Notes under the pieces: model-generated | What the model saw: the letters and a program-made list of their open reading frames with translations, nothing else | Told to the model about the DNA's origin: nothing | Database searches by the model: none | Shown here: one piece after another, positions 11,858-26,828 of the stretch | Position numbering within the stretch: the stretch's first letter is position 1 | How the letters are laid out: the number at the start of each line of letters is the position of its first letter | Source of the DNA: Diphasiastrum complanatum | Lineage: Eukaryota; Streptophyta; Lycopodiopsida; Lycopodiales; Lycopodiaceae | Direction of reading: 5' to 3' | Assembly (NCBI GenBank): GCA_029204225.1 | Contig: CM055092.1 | Coordinates: forward strand, 11,146,570-11,210,569 | Length of the DNA stretch: 64,000 bases | Translations under genes and position numbers: made by a program

Positions 11858-12715
11858 TGTTAAAATTGTCAAATTCTAGCTTTGGATTCATGATTTTATA
11901 TACATAACTTTCTCCCACACATGTGGAGACTATTCCCACATGTGGATGTTAGGCCTAGATGCATTCAATTTGTTTAGATAGAAAAAGTCTTGATTTGCAT
12001 ATGTGTGAACTAGTGAGAAACTAGTCAAGTTGGAAATTGCCATTTGGAAATGTTTAAATAGTTGATCAAACATACCCTTGTGAGTATTGATGATTTTCCA
12101 TGTGTGAGAGGCTATTCCCATGTGTGTACATATCAGCAAAATATCAATAGTTGATCATAGGAGATGATTGAATGAGTCTCTAGAAGTTAGAAAAATTACC
12201 TCAAATCAAGGAAAATCAATGTGAGACAATGGCATCAACTTAGGAATCAAGGAAGTGGGTGCTTATCTAGCATTAATTGGTGGATCTAAAGATGATGTGG
12301 AACTCCCACACGTGCCAGGCCTATTGAATCAGCAGAGCAAGTTGAATTGTACTTAATCTATATATAGATCATCTTTGTAAATAATGAGATTGATGAGTGA
12401 ACTTGAATTTTGAGACAAATCCAAGTTGTTTTCACTATTTGTGTTGCAATTTTATGCATTGAATGCTATCAATAGGAAATGTACATTGCTCTTTGTCCAC
12501 TGTCCATACTGTGACAGGTTTCACACATGTGAAGTTGCCCATCCAGTTAATTGATCATTTACTTGTTGTTCTTGCTAGTTAAGTGCATGTTTTGTGATCT
12601 AGATCAAGATCTAATCAATAGAATTGTGAAAGATCAATAGAACTAGCATCCAACACCTCTTGAGGATCGATTGAAGATCGTTTTATGGTCCTAAAATCAA
12701 TAAATTCAACATGAA
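11858..12715 (+). repeat. 3' LTR of the 11-kb Copia fragment
   Basis: Begins TGTTAAAATTGTC after the purine-rich TTTTGAGGAG. It has a TATA-like TCTATATATAG at about 12356-12366. Its first 45 bp align with the start of the LTR at 25268, showing a common family. The right end is approximate (TG...CA boundary placed at AATTCAACA). Confidence 0.6.
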
Positions 12716-14755
<2,040 letters not shown>

Positions 14756-15299
14756 AAATGAAAAAAGGTGTTTACAAATGGTGTCACATGCCCTTTTATA
14801 GAAAATACTAGATTTAGGGTTGAGAACTCAAATCCATGTGCGATAATAACTTGAGTTGCACAAAAAAAAATATTAGATTAAATTCATATTTAACTACCCG
14901 AGTCCTATTTGTGCCCATTGAGAACTAATCTACCACTATTTCTTGCACCTTTGGCTTGCAAGTATATTGCACCATTTAATGGTGCAACTTTATAACATTG
15001 GTAGTTCTCATTGCACTTGCGTGTGCTCTTTCGACATGGTCATGCTTTTGTTTTGGTTGCCATGAAATTTGGTTGTGAGGCACCCAACTTGTTATTCACT
15101 CGTTGGTCAGTTTGTTACTTGTCAACTTGCTTTTGGATATACATTTTAGAATTGTCGCTGCTATTATTCTTTCAATGCTCTCAATAGTTTTGGGGTTGGG
15201 ATTCCACATTATGATATTCCCGTATGATTGGTAATAGCTGGAAAGCTGTAAGATAATTGTTGTGAGAATTTTATAACGAGTAGGCTTTCATCTAATGCC

Positions 15300-15788
15300 A
15301 TGAATGGAAATAAAAAATTATTAGATGTTGTATGGAGAGAAGCATTGTTTAAAAAATCTGAAGAATTGTTTTATATGCTATTGCATGTGCCTTTAAAAAT
15401 TGGAAGCAAAGAATATTTTAATTCATTACTTGGCATGATGGTTGGCTTTGGTGAGTCAAGCAAAGGATATAGGGGGACATGGCGCTGCCAACTATGTATC
15501 TGAACAAGATCATGATGATGAAAATGACACATTTTTAGAGGATGTGCATGCTTCACAAGCAAATGATGATATTGAGCGTGATGCATCATCATCGGATGGA
15601 TCGACATCACCCGACATAGCGTCTCAATCATTCTCATCATCACCATCACCATCAGCTTGTGAAGATCAACTTATTAATAACAAAGCTATAGGAGATATTT
15701 GGGTAGAATAAGAGATAGACTCTTTTGATTTGGCAGATTTGTCACATGATGATGCGACAAATGATAAAGAGGAATTAGCAAATGAATA
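15300..15788 (+). pseudogene. Unrecognised acidic, Ser-rich coding remnant
   Basis: Two overlapping plus-strand frames look like one coding sequence split by a frameshift near 15445-15500. The first (15300-15503) reads LDVVWREALFKKSEELFYML; the second (15442-15711) is Asp/Glu- and Ser-rich (SEQDHDDENDTFLED, SSSDGSTSP) and continues after a TAG as DSFDLADLSHDDATNDKEEL to TAA at about 15787. Codon-like composition over about 490 bp suggests a real former exon, either a host gene or a transposase tail. No family is recognised. Confidence 0.3.
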
Positions 15789-16357
15789 AGTGAGATAGTA
15801 CGATGTATTGCAACTTATTGTAATATTAATCACATTGCTCACAGATGCAATTGTACTTTATTATTTGATTAATTGACATAAAAAAAAAAAGTCGATGCAT
15901 GTGAGTACACAAATTGTGGTCATGATATGTTATGATACATAATTTTCTATTTTCACTTGTGTATATGGCCCCTAATGTTGATAGAAAATGGAATTCAGTG
16001 TGTGAATAAGCAACAATTTTCAAAAATATCATCCATTTACATTATGTAACATTTTGAGATTTATACCAAGGTGCCATATTTTCATCAATGCCGGTATTAC
16101 CCTCGGTTAGCAAAGTATTTTGGAATGTCTTTGACCTCCTTATAACCCTCATTATAAATTTTGATATTACTCTCAGTTAGTAGATCGATTTTGGGATTTT
16201 TGAAATATAACTAGCCTCATTATTACCCTTGTTATAAGCCTCTTAAAACCATGTTCAAAATTACAAGGCTTATTCTGAGGCCAGCCTACAAAGCCAACGC
16301 TCGAGCTTTCCTGTTCCCCCACGCCCCATTTTTAATTTCTAAAAACACTCCAAAAAA

Positions 16358-16795
16358 TTGCTTGAATTCATGCATCTTGTTGTAGCGTACTCAGCACATG
16401 ACAAGCCAACAAATTGGGTTCATGAGTACAATCAAGCTATGACTCAGAAGTACGTCTCATTGGGCGATAGTAGTACTCATAGTATTGATGGTATTGGCAC
16501 TGTCAAATTGCAATTTTGGGATGGTACTTCTTTCATTCCAAATGTTTTTCATGTTCTGAATCTTACCAAGCATTTACTTTTTATCAGTAGAATCGTTGAT
16601 TTGGGCCATAAAGTCAAATTTGATTCTAATACTTGCTCAATATTAGACAAAAGCAAAAAAAATCTTGCGCTCAGAAAGAGACAAGGCATTAGAAGAGTTC
16701 TAAATCCAAAAAAGAAGATTTTTTTAATATTTTTTCTCAAATTACTTACACATGGACCAATCAAAACACTCAAATTTGAGATCTACGTGATGTAG
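16358..16795 (+). pseudogene. Copia protease/pre-integrase fragment
   Basis: YVSLGDSSTHSIDGIGTV, NVFHVLNLTKHLLFISR and DLGHKVKFD are the conserved stretch between aspartic protease and the integrase zinc finger of Ty1/Copia polyproteins. The catalytic DSG motif and all sequence after the pre-integrase are gone; the C-terminal part is Lys-rich and out of register. It resembles the same segment of minus-strand element D (24.9 kb). An isolated dead fragment. Confidence 0.75.
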
Positions 16796-17276
16796 CTCAT
16801 TAGAATTGAAAAAAAAAAAAAAGTCTTCTTAATAATGCTATAATTCGGCGTCAGGGGCGGCCCACAAGCATGACATGTTATTTATAGTATAATATGCAAT
16901 TATCAGTAAAAATAGCATAACTTTTTAACTGATTGAGATGAAAATTATAGCGCTCGATGAGAGCTTTCCAACGATACCCTACATGACCTAGTTTCGAGCT
17001 ACCGTTCAAAAGTTATGGCTGGTCAAAGTTTTCAAAAAAAAAGTCAAATATCGCTCTCGTGCATGGATAGAGCACCCTCTCACTGAGAGGGGTTCTAGTC
17101 TTAGCTTCTAACTAATGCCATTGTCTTGTCATGTTCGTGTAGGTGACAAAAAAAAAAGAGGAACAAAAATGGAACTCTCAGGCAATGGACATCTAAGATG
17201 ATTGTGCGCTAGGTTTTGTGTAATATCTCTCTTTCTCTCTCTCTCTATTTCTCTCTCACATTCTAATCTATATCTC

Positions 17277-17755
17277 ATTGCTACTCTCTTTTTGAAACAT
17301 TTTGATTGATAAGATCAATGCTTCTATTTTGTAGGTTTTTTTAACTCTCCAGTCGTTCAACATCCGAGATGCCAAATTTGTGACCAATTTAGATACTCAA
17401 TAGGTCAGAATGGTCGTCAAAATTTGCTGATTTGCTTATTTACCATAATGGCATTGGCAGCATTCTATCATTCTCTAGATGTTTGTGTTTTTTTTAAGTA
17501 GATCTATTTCTTTCAAGTCTGTATTGTAGAGTTTAGACCTTATTGCTATTCTCTTTTTTGTAGCATTTTAATTGAGACCATCAATCTATCTGTTTTGTAG
17601 ATTGATTTTACTCTTTCTATTCTTTCACCATTCAAGCAAACCAAGCAGCATCCGAGGTGTAGACTTTACAGCTGATAAGGTACTGAGAAGGTCAAAATGG
17701 GCATCAAAATTTGTGAATCTGTCCCTTATCATACAATGCTATAGCATAAGAAGTA
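17277..17755 (+). repeat. Diverged tandem duplication, period about 265 bp
   Basis: Unit 1 (17277 to about 17465) and unit 2 (17542 to about 17755) share an ordered series of words: ATTGCTA(C/T)TCTCTTTTTG, GATCAAT or CATCAAT, TTTTGTAG, CATCCGAG, GGTCA(G)AATGG and TCAAAATTTG. Divergence is high, so it is old. No coding content. Confidence 0.6.
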
Positions 17756-20700
17756 AGCATTCACCACCATCAATGAGCTATGCAAGTTGAAATGAGCCAA
17801 GCGACAAATGCACATAGGAAGATTGACTTCCATTTCCTTCATTGCTTGTCCCATCCTTCTCTCTCCTCTCTTTGTGGTAGCCTGTGTTGTAGGTGTTAGA
17901 TCTAAATCATGGACTTTAAGACAACATAAGTAGAATCTTTTTTTGTTCCGCCTTGGAACCCAAAGAGGCCAAGAGGATTTAGGAGTAGATCTACTCTTCT
18001 ATGCATTTTTTCTAGGATTAATTTTAGTTTCAATTTTATGTTAAGATGTAACGTGAGCTTTTAAAGAGGTAGCCAATGACAACTGCCACTTCTCCTAGCA
18101 TATGAGAGTTTCCTTGAGTTGTTGATCACCTTCTTCCCAGTTGGATCAATTCCTGATCTCGCTATACTACAACAAGATCAATTTGTCCTTTTTACTTGCC
18201 CATAACACTCGTACCGGTAGTAGATCTACTAGACAAGTGGAAAGAATGACAACAATATTTAAAAATGTAATTCTATCAATTATGCTATTTTATGTGATGT
18301 TTCTATGTCAAATGATAACATTTGATAGTAAAGTAGTACTTGATTTTTTACATTTATGAATTTCAAAAGATGGGCAAAAGTCCTTTGGATGAGACCCCTA
18401 GCCATCAATTTGCAACCATTTATAAAGATCATTGTGTGAGGTACATAACAAATAGTGAGTTCAACTTCTAAAAGGATTCTACGAAAACTCATTTTGTATT
18501 ACATTAACTTATGGCCTATTAGTTGTTTTTTTTAATTCTAGCTTATATGGGTGAAAACATATACTTCATATATTTTCATGTAGTATGATATTGGTAACTT
18601 GGCAAAAGCTTTCTTCTAACCCTTGTGTGCACTACGTTTTCTAAAGCATACACTTAAACTATAAAATACTAAGAAGAATCCATCCATCCATGATTTGACT
18701 ACTTAAGTGAGCCATGTGGTAGCACCTACATAAGAATTTCATTTAAATCTAGGATTTGCAAAGCAATAAATGGAAAAGTCTATTATGCACACCTTCCACT
18801 TTTTATACAAAATCAACTTGAATCTTTCCAGTAAATTGACCCAAGTGTTGGGATCTCCAAAGCTTTCGAATTTGATATTTCATTGCCCAAAGAAAAGCTT
18901 ATGATCATTAGGTGTTGATTAGGTAAGGCTCATGGAAGATGCTTTGATGAATAAATTTCATTTACAACTTTGAGGTTTTGTTATTGTGGAAAATTACTTC
19001 TTTCACTCTACCTTTTCTCAAGTTTCCCAACTAGTAGTATGTAATCATATTTCACTACTTAAACATAATTACATCACATGGCTACAAAATGATGAGCATT
19101 CATGGTAGACTTGATAGAGTTTACATGAGTGTCACTTCATTATATATTAAAATGATATGGCATCGTACAACAAGTTGCACTATATGCATGATTGAGGTCA
19201 CACAATCCCATCGTAATGTTCACATCAAGAAAGCATATGAAAGATTGTTCTCCCCAATGTTTAACAAAATAAATTTTCTTGTGAGGTCATGCTTGAAATT
19301 TCAAAATTATTGTAATCATAAGGTAGAATATCATATATCAAATTGCGCTTTCTAATGAATCATTGCTACAACAATAAATGTCTTGTGTAAAAATGCCACA
19401 AAGAACATGAATACAAATGTCTAAAGTAATAGTCGGTAATCAATGAAATACCTTGAGACATAGACTATATGAATTATATATCCTCTACTCTCATATGATG
19501 TGTTTTCATGTGCATCATTGCTAGAATCTATAGGAAGGTATATAATAATTTACAAGCACAGTTTGTTCTTGAGGAAATTTTCATTCTTAAAAAAAAATTG
19601 ATATCTTACTCAAAAGTGCCAAAAAAAAATTGTTGCAAAATAAACTTCTTGAAAACTATTTTATAAAAGAGAATTGGCCTTTTTTATTCAAGCAGCTTTT
19701 AAACTGACTTTCCATGCAATTAATTGTGGCAAGTATTAGTATTTAGAGCTAGGAATTTTTTTGTGTTTGATGGTGATAAAAAAAAAACTCATCGGTAAAG
19801 GATCATTAAGGTCGTAAAAAATAATAATCCACTCTAGAATTAGTATTGGTATTAAATTATCTCATGACATATTCAAGTGTACCATTCATGAAAACTTGCA
19901 AATTGACTTCCTCAATGTTATCAAAGGAAAGAAATGAATCAATGAAAAATCAAACCAAATTTAAATCATAAACCTAGTGTAAATCAAATTTACTAACCCT
20001 ACATGTGCCTTCACATACATGTAGCCTCTTCAACACTTTATTCAATCAATTACTTATAGGGTTAATGATTTGCTCACATTATAAAGTAATATCTCTAAGT
20101 TATTCTATAGCATGTACGATATCAACTTTAAGCTAGAAACCCATTAGGAGGAAGCCACAAGAGGCACTTGTTGCATGTTCAAAAATTGATACTCATTGGC
20201 AACTAGGCAATAATAAGTTTTTTGAAAAGCATTGCTAGCCTATCCATTGACACCCTAAACAATCTAAAACTATGTTTTTTCTCAGTAAATAGAGATGACA
20301 TATTTCATAATAATAATGTGATCGCTTGTTGGCTTTAGGAATTGTACATTCATTAGTTGTCAATCGATTTTTTCTTGTACAAATCAAAGCAACTAGACAT
20401 TTTTTCATGATCATTTTTCCATGAAGGATGAAACCAAACTAGTCTTCTTGATACTTTTGATCCCCATGGATTTACCCTTAAAGATGCTCAAAGGAATCTT
20501 CTTTTCTTGTATTTTCTCGATGTAGTTGAGTGAGACTAAACTCTAGATATTGAGAAGAGGTAATGTGTTCTCCACTCATGTTATACTTATTGTAGAACTA
20601 TAATATATCTGAACAAAAAATAGGATACCTTCAACGTTAAGGTGCATATACATGTGATCAGATGTTAATTGGTGTAACACTTGAAGGAATCCTCAAGAAA

Positions 20701-21122
20701 ATTCGAGGAATGTAATTATGACCACACCCAATAGTCAGGTCTTTGAATGGAAGGTAGTCAATGGCTAGAATGGGCACTGGATAGGTACTAAATCTTAAGG
20801 ACAGTTAGAAATTCCAATAGGAACATGACTACAAAAACCAGAGGGTGTCTAAAGAACATAAAATTAAAACCATAATACATGGACTAAAACCCTAAAATCC
20901 AACGAGCCCATGAATTCTACAAAGTTTACAGTTGCCAAAGGTAGTTAAGAAGATTTTAGCTTTACGTTGTTCGAGATTTTGTACTTTGTAGTTTAGAGGT
21001 TACAATTGTGCTATGAAGTCTATAATTGCCAAAGCTAGTCTATAATTATGTTGTTCAAGGTTCTGCCAACCAGGCATGGCTAGCTGCCATGGTAATGCAA
21101 AAGTAAATGTGGTCATGAATGT
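17756..21122. other. AT-rich stretch, no recognised gene
   Basis: About 3.4 kb with only short frames (18141-18359, 18280-18492, 19089-19355) lacking recognisable motifs. Probably decayed transposon DNA, family unknown. Confidence 0.4.
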
Positions 21123-21385
21123 GTGTTAGGCTTTTTATGGCAGAAAGACCAAACCAGTGCTCAGAAAACCTTTTTTGAGTTATCCTCAAAAAACTCACAA
21201 TTAATAGATCTTCCTAGTTTTTTGAATACTTTCACTCATAAAGGGCTATATATGCTCTATGTTTTTCATACTAAATCCAATAAGTCAAAACTTTTCTTGA
21301 CTACATTTGGTATTTGTACGAATTGGGGTAGCTGGCAGAGGATGTTGCAACAAGTTGATCAAATCAAGAGTGGCATCTAGTTCTT

Positions 21386-22087
21386 TTGGAACAAGAAAAC
21401 ATCAAAATGGATACACAAATCAATTCATGTGTTTGTGTGAGCGATATAACTTGTACCTGGAAAGTCTATCCTAATGTCACTATGTCGCCTCCAATGAATA
21501 ATGGTATTTCGTATGTGCAACAAGGAACAAACCTTATGCAATCTGAAGTGAATGAATTGAACCAAGGGGGATGTATGTTGGAGACAACTAGTTCATGCTC
21601 CCACAATGTTTCACAGTAGGAAAACACGATTGGAGACCCCCAAATACCTTCCAATCTGGGTAGTGCCAATTCTAACATGAACTTCACAACCAATCAGACA
21701 TCAAAACATGGACAGATGAGACATAGATCGGGTGTGTCAAAATATGCTAAAGATAGAATGGAAAGGGTATTGTCATTGAAAGGGCATGTACGGGAGATAA
21801 TCAATGTCCTTTCAGAACACAAAGAGTTATATATCATTGAGAGTTTTGATAGCAATCAAACAGGTGCAATCTATCATGTCACAATTGCCAATGAGCCATC
21901 ACACACACACATAGATTTCTCCAAAAATATGTCCATGAAAAAATACATACCTTGCAAGCACATGTATTTTGTCTACCTGCACGTCAAGGGGCTAGATGTG
22001 AATGAAAGTATATTCATGGACCAATCCATCATTAGCTTGCAAGATCTTTTTGATATATTTGCTTTGCCCTTGAAGGGTTTGTCTTAG
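21386..22087 (+). pseudogene. Decayed protein gene with a degenerate SWIM-type zinc finger
   Basis: One frame spans 21386-22087 with a single internal TAG (21617-21619). The C-terminal part contains YIPCKHMYFVYL, the CxH half of a SWIM zinc finger as found in MULE/FAR1-like transposases and some plant regulators. The CxC half is replaced by HTH in SHTHIDF, so metal binding would be lost. Upstream are an Asn/Gln-rich N-terminus and a basic stretch (KYAKDRMERVLSLKGHVREI). An adjacent frame in another phase (21123-21380) may be an earlier exon. I infer a transposase-derived or host SWIM protein; the nonsense codon and missing cysteines make it a pseudogene. Confidence 0.45.
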
Positions 22088-23900
22088 GCTATCCTAGAGG
22101 TAGACCTAGTTGTTCAAACATCAATTGCTACTTTTTTGTCTACTGCATTCAATGTGGACTTCTATCGGTTTGTAGTTTTTTGGTTAGTCTGAAAACTTTT
22201 TAGAAAATGTTTTGCAAGTCTGAACTTTCTAGAGAGCCTACTACAAATGTGACTGTGGGTTCTATGATTTGTGCATTGTTTTTCTAGTATTGTATTCATT
22301 TCTTTTATTATTCTTTGACCATGGCTATCGAAACCCCCCTGGTATTAAAGTTATTCGGGAGGCTAAAGACATTAACGTGGGTGACGCTTCGGAGGATGAG
22401 TACGATTAAAACATTCTGGCCACTTTGTCTGAGAATCAAGGAAGTGATCGACTACAAAGTCTAGATATGTTTAAGAATATGTTCGTGCCTATGATTCCTC
22501 TTTGTAGGTATAAGATAAATACAAGAGTGCGAACTCTTCAAGATGAAGCAGAAGATTTGAAGAGAGCCTTTAGAAATGAGGGATCTGTAAAGGAAAAGAG
22601 GATGTTCGTATTGAGCGTGACTTTGCCAGACGGTGAGTCAACTATGGTGAGTCAACTAAGGTTATTGATGAATGGGGACCATTGTGATAGACAACAGATG
22701 AAGAACTTGAGTTGGAAATTTGAGAAAACAAAGCATTCCGTTGTTTAAGCAATAAGATGTTCTATGTCTACGAGGGGAACCACTGTACTTTTACATGGCT
22801 AGAGGTCATAAATCAGGAACATTGGAAAGAGAATATGCACATTCGAGTTCTGGGCACCTTCATTCAACCGAACAAAAAATATGAGATTCAATTGGTGGCT
22901 TCCCTTCAAATATTAAATCTGTACATATTTAATTCATGATATGTAGAAGTTTTGTATAGTCGTGATCTTTGCTTATGCTAGTGTCGGCTTCTAATTACTA
23001 GTTGTTTTTTTTATAGATAGTGTTTTACTCCTACTAAACATTGTACATTTTATCAAGACTCAATGAAAATGCTATTATAAAGACTAATCTGAAGTACTAT
23101 CTCTTCAATACCATGACCATTTTTTACTATAGAGAGAAGGGTTTCTTGGAAAATCTCTCCTGAAGAGATGAGAAAGATGGATTTGTATAAAAGGCGAGAG
23201 GCCAAGACAGGAAAAAAGCCTTGGTACCCCTTGACTAGGGTTATTTTGGGGAGAATGATATATGTGATATGATTCCTATTTTGGTTTCGCATTGGTGTTT
23301 TTTACATTTTTTATTGTTTTCATTTTTTTATGCATCAAGTTTATAAGGAATACCATGCAAACATTTTCAAGTTTCCTAGTTCGTTGTTAGATTTGGAAAA
23401 AAAAAAGTTGTGATCAAAAAAAATATGGCAGGAAAATGGCCAAGGTAAAAGAGTGTGATTTGGTTTTGCATTTGAGACCGTATTGTATATCATATGTTTA
23501 CTTGTTTGGTCATTTTTTGCATAATCTATCTATATTAAATCCTCTATTGGAAAAGATATGGTTCGATGTGCTATGGTTAATTCAATCACCCTTGGGGAGG
23601 CCTAAAGGCATAGAGTGGTGGAGTTTGGTATGTGTAGAGGTCTAACATTATGCACATTGGAAAACAAATGCATTTAATGTTTTGTAGAAGGATAAATAAG
23701 CATATCTCCCACAATATATAAGAGAAGAGTCTATTCCTCAAGATATTTTTAGAATTTTATTAATTCTTGCTTGTCATTTCTAACTAGTACTTCTCAGCTC
23801 TCATACTCGGCTCTCAGTCTACGTTCGTCTCGTCTTCTCAGAGACCTCCTCGGTCTAAGATGAGAGGTGCTCTTGAGTTGCTCTGGTAGAATACCTTGGA
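22088..23900. other. Mostly non-coding; one unrecognised open frame
   Basis: A 107-codon plus-strand frame (22425-22748; INTRVRTLQDEAEDLKRAF, helix-prone) has no recognised family. A TATA-like ATATATAAGAGAAG at about 23714-23727 followed by pyrimidine-rich sequence to 23870 looks LTR-like, but its ends were not found. Confidence 0.3.
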
Positions 23901-23912
23901 GATTCGTTAGAA

Positions 23913-25262
23913 TTAGCCAACATAGCCAATAAAAATTGATTTGCTGCTGTTCGAACCTTGAATCGAATTTTGACTGGTCGACCCTAGGGTCGGATTTTGA
24001 CTGTTCGATCCTTGGGTCAGATTTTTCTGTTGATCAGCAGAGATCTGATTGAAAGCTTTGCATCCAAACACTCTAATATTTGTGAGTGATGGCTTCGATC
24101 TTGTCCTGATAGGGTGTCTTGCCATTCGGGGTTTTGTTGATGGATCGATTTTGTAAGTAGGATGTTGTGGTAACAGCTTCTGTCCAGAATTTCTTTGGAA
24201 GAGAGGCATGGGCCAGCATGCTCTTGGCACTTGCAATGAGTGTCTGATTCTTCCTTTGAGCTACACCATTGGACTGAGTTGAGTAGTTAGTTGTATGTTG
24301 TAGTTGTATTCCGTTGGCCTTGCAATAGACTTTGAACTCAGTGGAGATAAATACTCCCCCTCCATCAAAGTGTAGAGCTTTGATTCTTCTATGGATCGAA
24401 TTTTCTGCTGATGCTTTGAACTGCTTGAAGAATTTGAAGGTATCAGATTTTTTCTTCAAGAAATAAGTTGCAGTCCTCCGAGAGAAGTCATCAATAAAAG
24501 TCAATAATTAGACAGCTCCCCCTGTGGAAACAATATGCAAAGGGCCACAAATGTCCCTGTGTACAAGATCTAGCAAATTTCTAGAAGTATGGACTGTATC
24601 AAAAATTGTAGGACTTCTAGCATGCTTGCTGATTATACAACTTTTGCATGGAATATCGGATTTGCTAGTTGAAGGTAGATCTTGTACTAAATTTTGTTTG
24701 GACATTTGTTGAATACTTTTACAATTGTGATGGCCTAATTTGAAATGCAAAGGCATATCAGCTAATTCAGAAGTGGAAGTGTAGAGAGCTTGACAATTAG
24801 AAGAATTGTAGTGGCTGATTTTATAAAAATTGTCATTTCTTCTCTTGAAAGCTAGAACTTTCCGGGATTTGTGAAAAATTGTGCAGCCTTGTGTGTCGAA
24901 TTTGACCTTCCGACCCAAATCTGTAATTTTGCTAGCTGAGAGCAGATTTTTGGTCAGATTTGAAATGTGGAGAAGGTTGGTCAGCAACTTGCCTTCACCA
25001 CTATGAAATTTGACCATGACTATTCCTTCACCCTCAATAGTATATTTTGAGTTGGCACCAAGTTGTACAATTTGAGAGTGGGTGTATGATTGATTCAGTC
25101 CTTGTGGTGAGTCATATGTTGAGTTGCTCCCAAGTCTAGGTACCAGGAATCGATATCTTGATTTTCTCCAACCTTGGTCAAGAAGGCTGCTTCATTTTCA
25201 TTTTGTTGTTGGATCGAAAAACTGTTTGAAGCAGAATTTGCTTGTTGTTGGAACTGCTTCTT
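23913..25262 (-). pseudogene. Element D protease/integrase
   Basis: Reading leftwards: degenerate protease site (DLGATQHM where DSGA is expected) near 25150; pre-integrase ISNLTKNLLSASK and KLGHHNCKS-type zinc motif with CKSCIISKHAR; integrase LVHRDICGPL; central GGG motif (FDGGGVFIS); NGVAQRKNQT; VFGCKAF; IFIGY. The DDE Glu is Gln (NGVAQ), and the frame has a TAA at about 24508 and a frameshift between 24073 and 24236. Between VFGCKAF and IFIGY lies an insertion of 9-residue repeats. The enzyme would be inactive. Confidence 0.88.
23951..24029 (-). repeat. 27-bp tandem repeat inside integrase
   Basis: Three units of 27, 27 and about 25 bp (from 23951, 23978 and 24005), each built on TCGAACCTTG or TCGACCCTAGGGTCGG. 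On the minus strand they encode 9-residue units of the form TQGSNSQNP. The unit length keeps the frame open. Confidence 0.9.
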
Positions 25263-25267
25263 CTTCT

Positions 25268-26096
25268 TGTGAAAATTGTCAAAAATCTATCTTGGTTATT
25301 TTATGATTTTATGTTTGTGAGAACATTTCACGTGTGGAGCATGTTCTCACATGTTTAAAATAGTTAGAATTAGTTTATAATGTTGACTTTAGGGGTATCA
25401 TAAAGATTGCTAGTCAAGCATCTTGGTGTCACTAGGTGGTGATAGGGCCAATTTTGGCGTTAGAGGTCAAATGGTCAAGTACACATGTTTTGTCATGATT
25501 AGGCCAAAATTCAATTGTGATGTGACTTGAGATAGTTAGGTTTCTTACACATGTCAAGTTTATGTTTGATGAGTGATGCACCTATGTGGTGGCAAAAGTC
25601 AAAGGGTCCAATCATAAGAGAGAGATGTGTTGGAAGGGTGTCCAATCAAAAGTGAGGGATGTTGCATCACACATCCAATAGGATTAGAGAGGCTATGTTT
25701 AAGGGTTCCAATAAGAATCAAGCATGGATCTCCACAAGTTTCTATATGTACTTTCATTCCCTTCATTAATGTAAGAGAGATCTATGAGTTTTTTGAGTCA
25801 ATTTGGAGATTTGCCAATTTTGCTTGTATTGTCTTCTCTCTCTAGATGAGCCCAGAAGTGGTATTTTCTCTCTCTGCCCGAGGAGAGGAGCTTGTTGGGA
25901 CTTAGTTTACTTCATGAAGTCTTCCACATGTGCGAAATACCATTTGGTAATAGATGAATGCATGTAGAATGGTCTTTTGCCTTAGATCTTGTCATTGATC
26001 TTGGATTTCAATCAATAGGTGATCTATAGTGCATGACCCAAGCTTAGGAGATCAATTTCACACATTAGGACATTCCCACATTTGTGAATTTTCACA
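25268..26096 (+). repeat. 5' LTR of element E
   Basis: TGTGAAAATTGTC...GAATTTTCACA, 829 bp, immediately followed by the tRNA-Met primer-binding site. The start aligns with the LTR at 11858. Confidence 0.9.
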
Positions 26097-26108
26097 TGGT
26101 ATCAGAGC
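26097..26108 (+). other. Primer-binding site, element E
   Basis: TGGTATCAGAGC, complementary to the 3' end of plant initiator tRNA-Met, the standard Copia primer site; directly abuts the LTR end. Confidence 0.95.
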
Positions 26109-26828
26109 CTACCTAAGTGTTTGATGCTTGTTTCATCCAAAGTTCCACAAACTTCATGAAAATCAAGATCTAGAGAGAGTAGTTTGCATCTCCCATGCTA
26201 TCTCAAGGAGATTTGGATCAAGAGGGTTCATTATCATAATTATTGAATCAGTGCTTAGGCACGTGTGAAGTACAACCAAGTTCTTTTGGAAAGTTCTCTT
26301 CCAAGTTAGATCCAAATTTGGTGCTAGATAGCTTGTTTGAAAGCTAGTTTTGCCTTGTTTTTGTAGCAATTTGTTTCAATCCATTTGGTAGAGCCAATCA
26401 AAAGTTATAAGCTTTTGAAGAGGGTTAGGTAGGGCACCTAGACCTGTGTGGACACATTTGGTTTGATCATATCTTGCTAGTTTGACCAAAAAATTCAAGA
26501 AGAGGCTTGCCAATGTCGTCTATTTGAGATCTAGTCATCATTTTGAGGTCATAGCCACTTTCTTTCCTACAATTGGCTTGTATTTGAGTGATTTCTGGCT
26601 TGGAGTGTTTCACACGTGCCAAAGATAGTTTGACCCAAACTTTGCCTATACTCCATCAATTGATGAGAGGTTGATCTAGTTTGAGAGAGATTGGTAGAGC
26701 TAGTGAGATCCATCTCACATTTTGTTGCAAAATCTTGCATGGGAGTTGGTAGTCCACCTTTCAAGGATCCTATAGTGAGAGAGAAGCAACACTTTATTGT
26801 CTAATTCACAAGGAGTCTTCACTATTAC

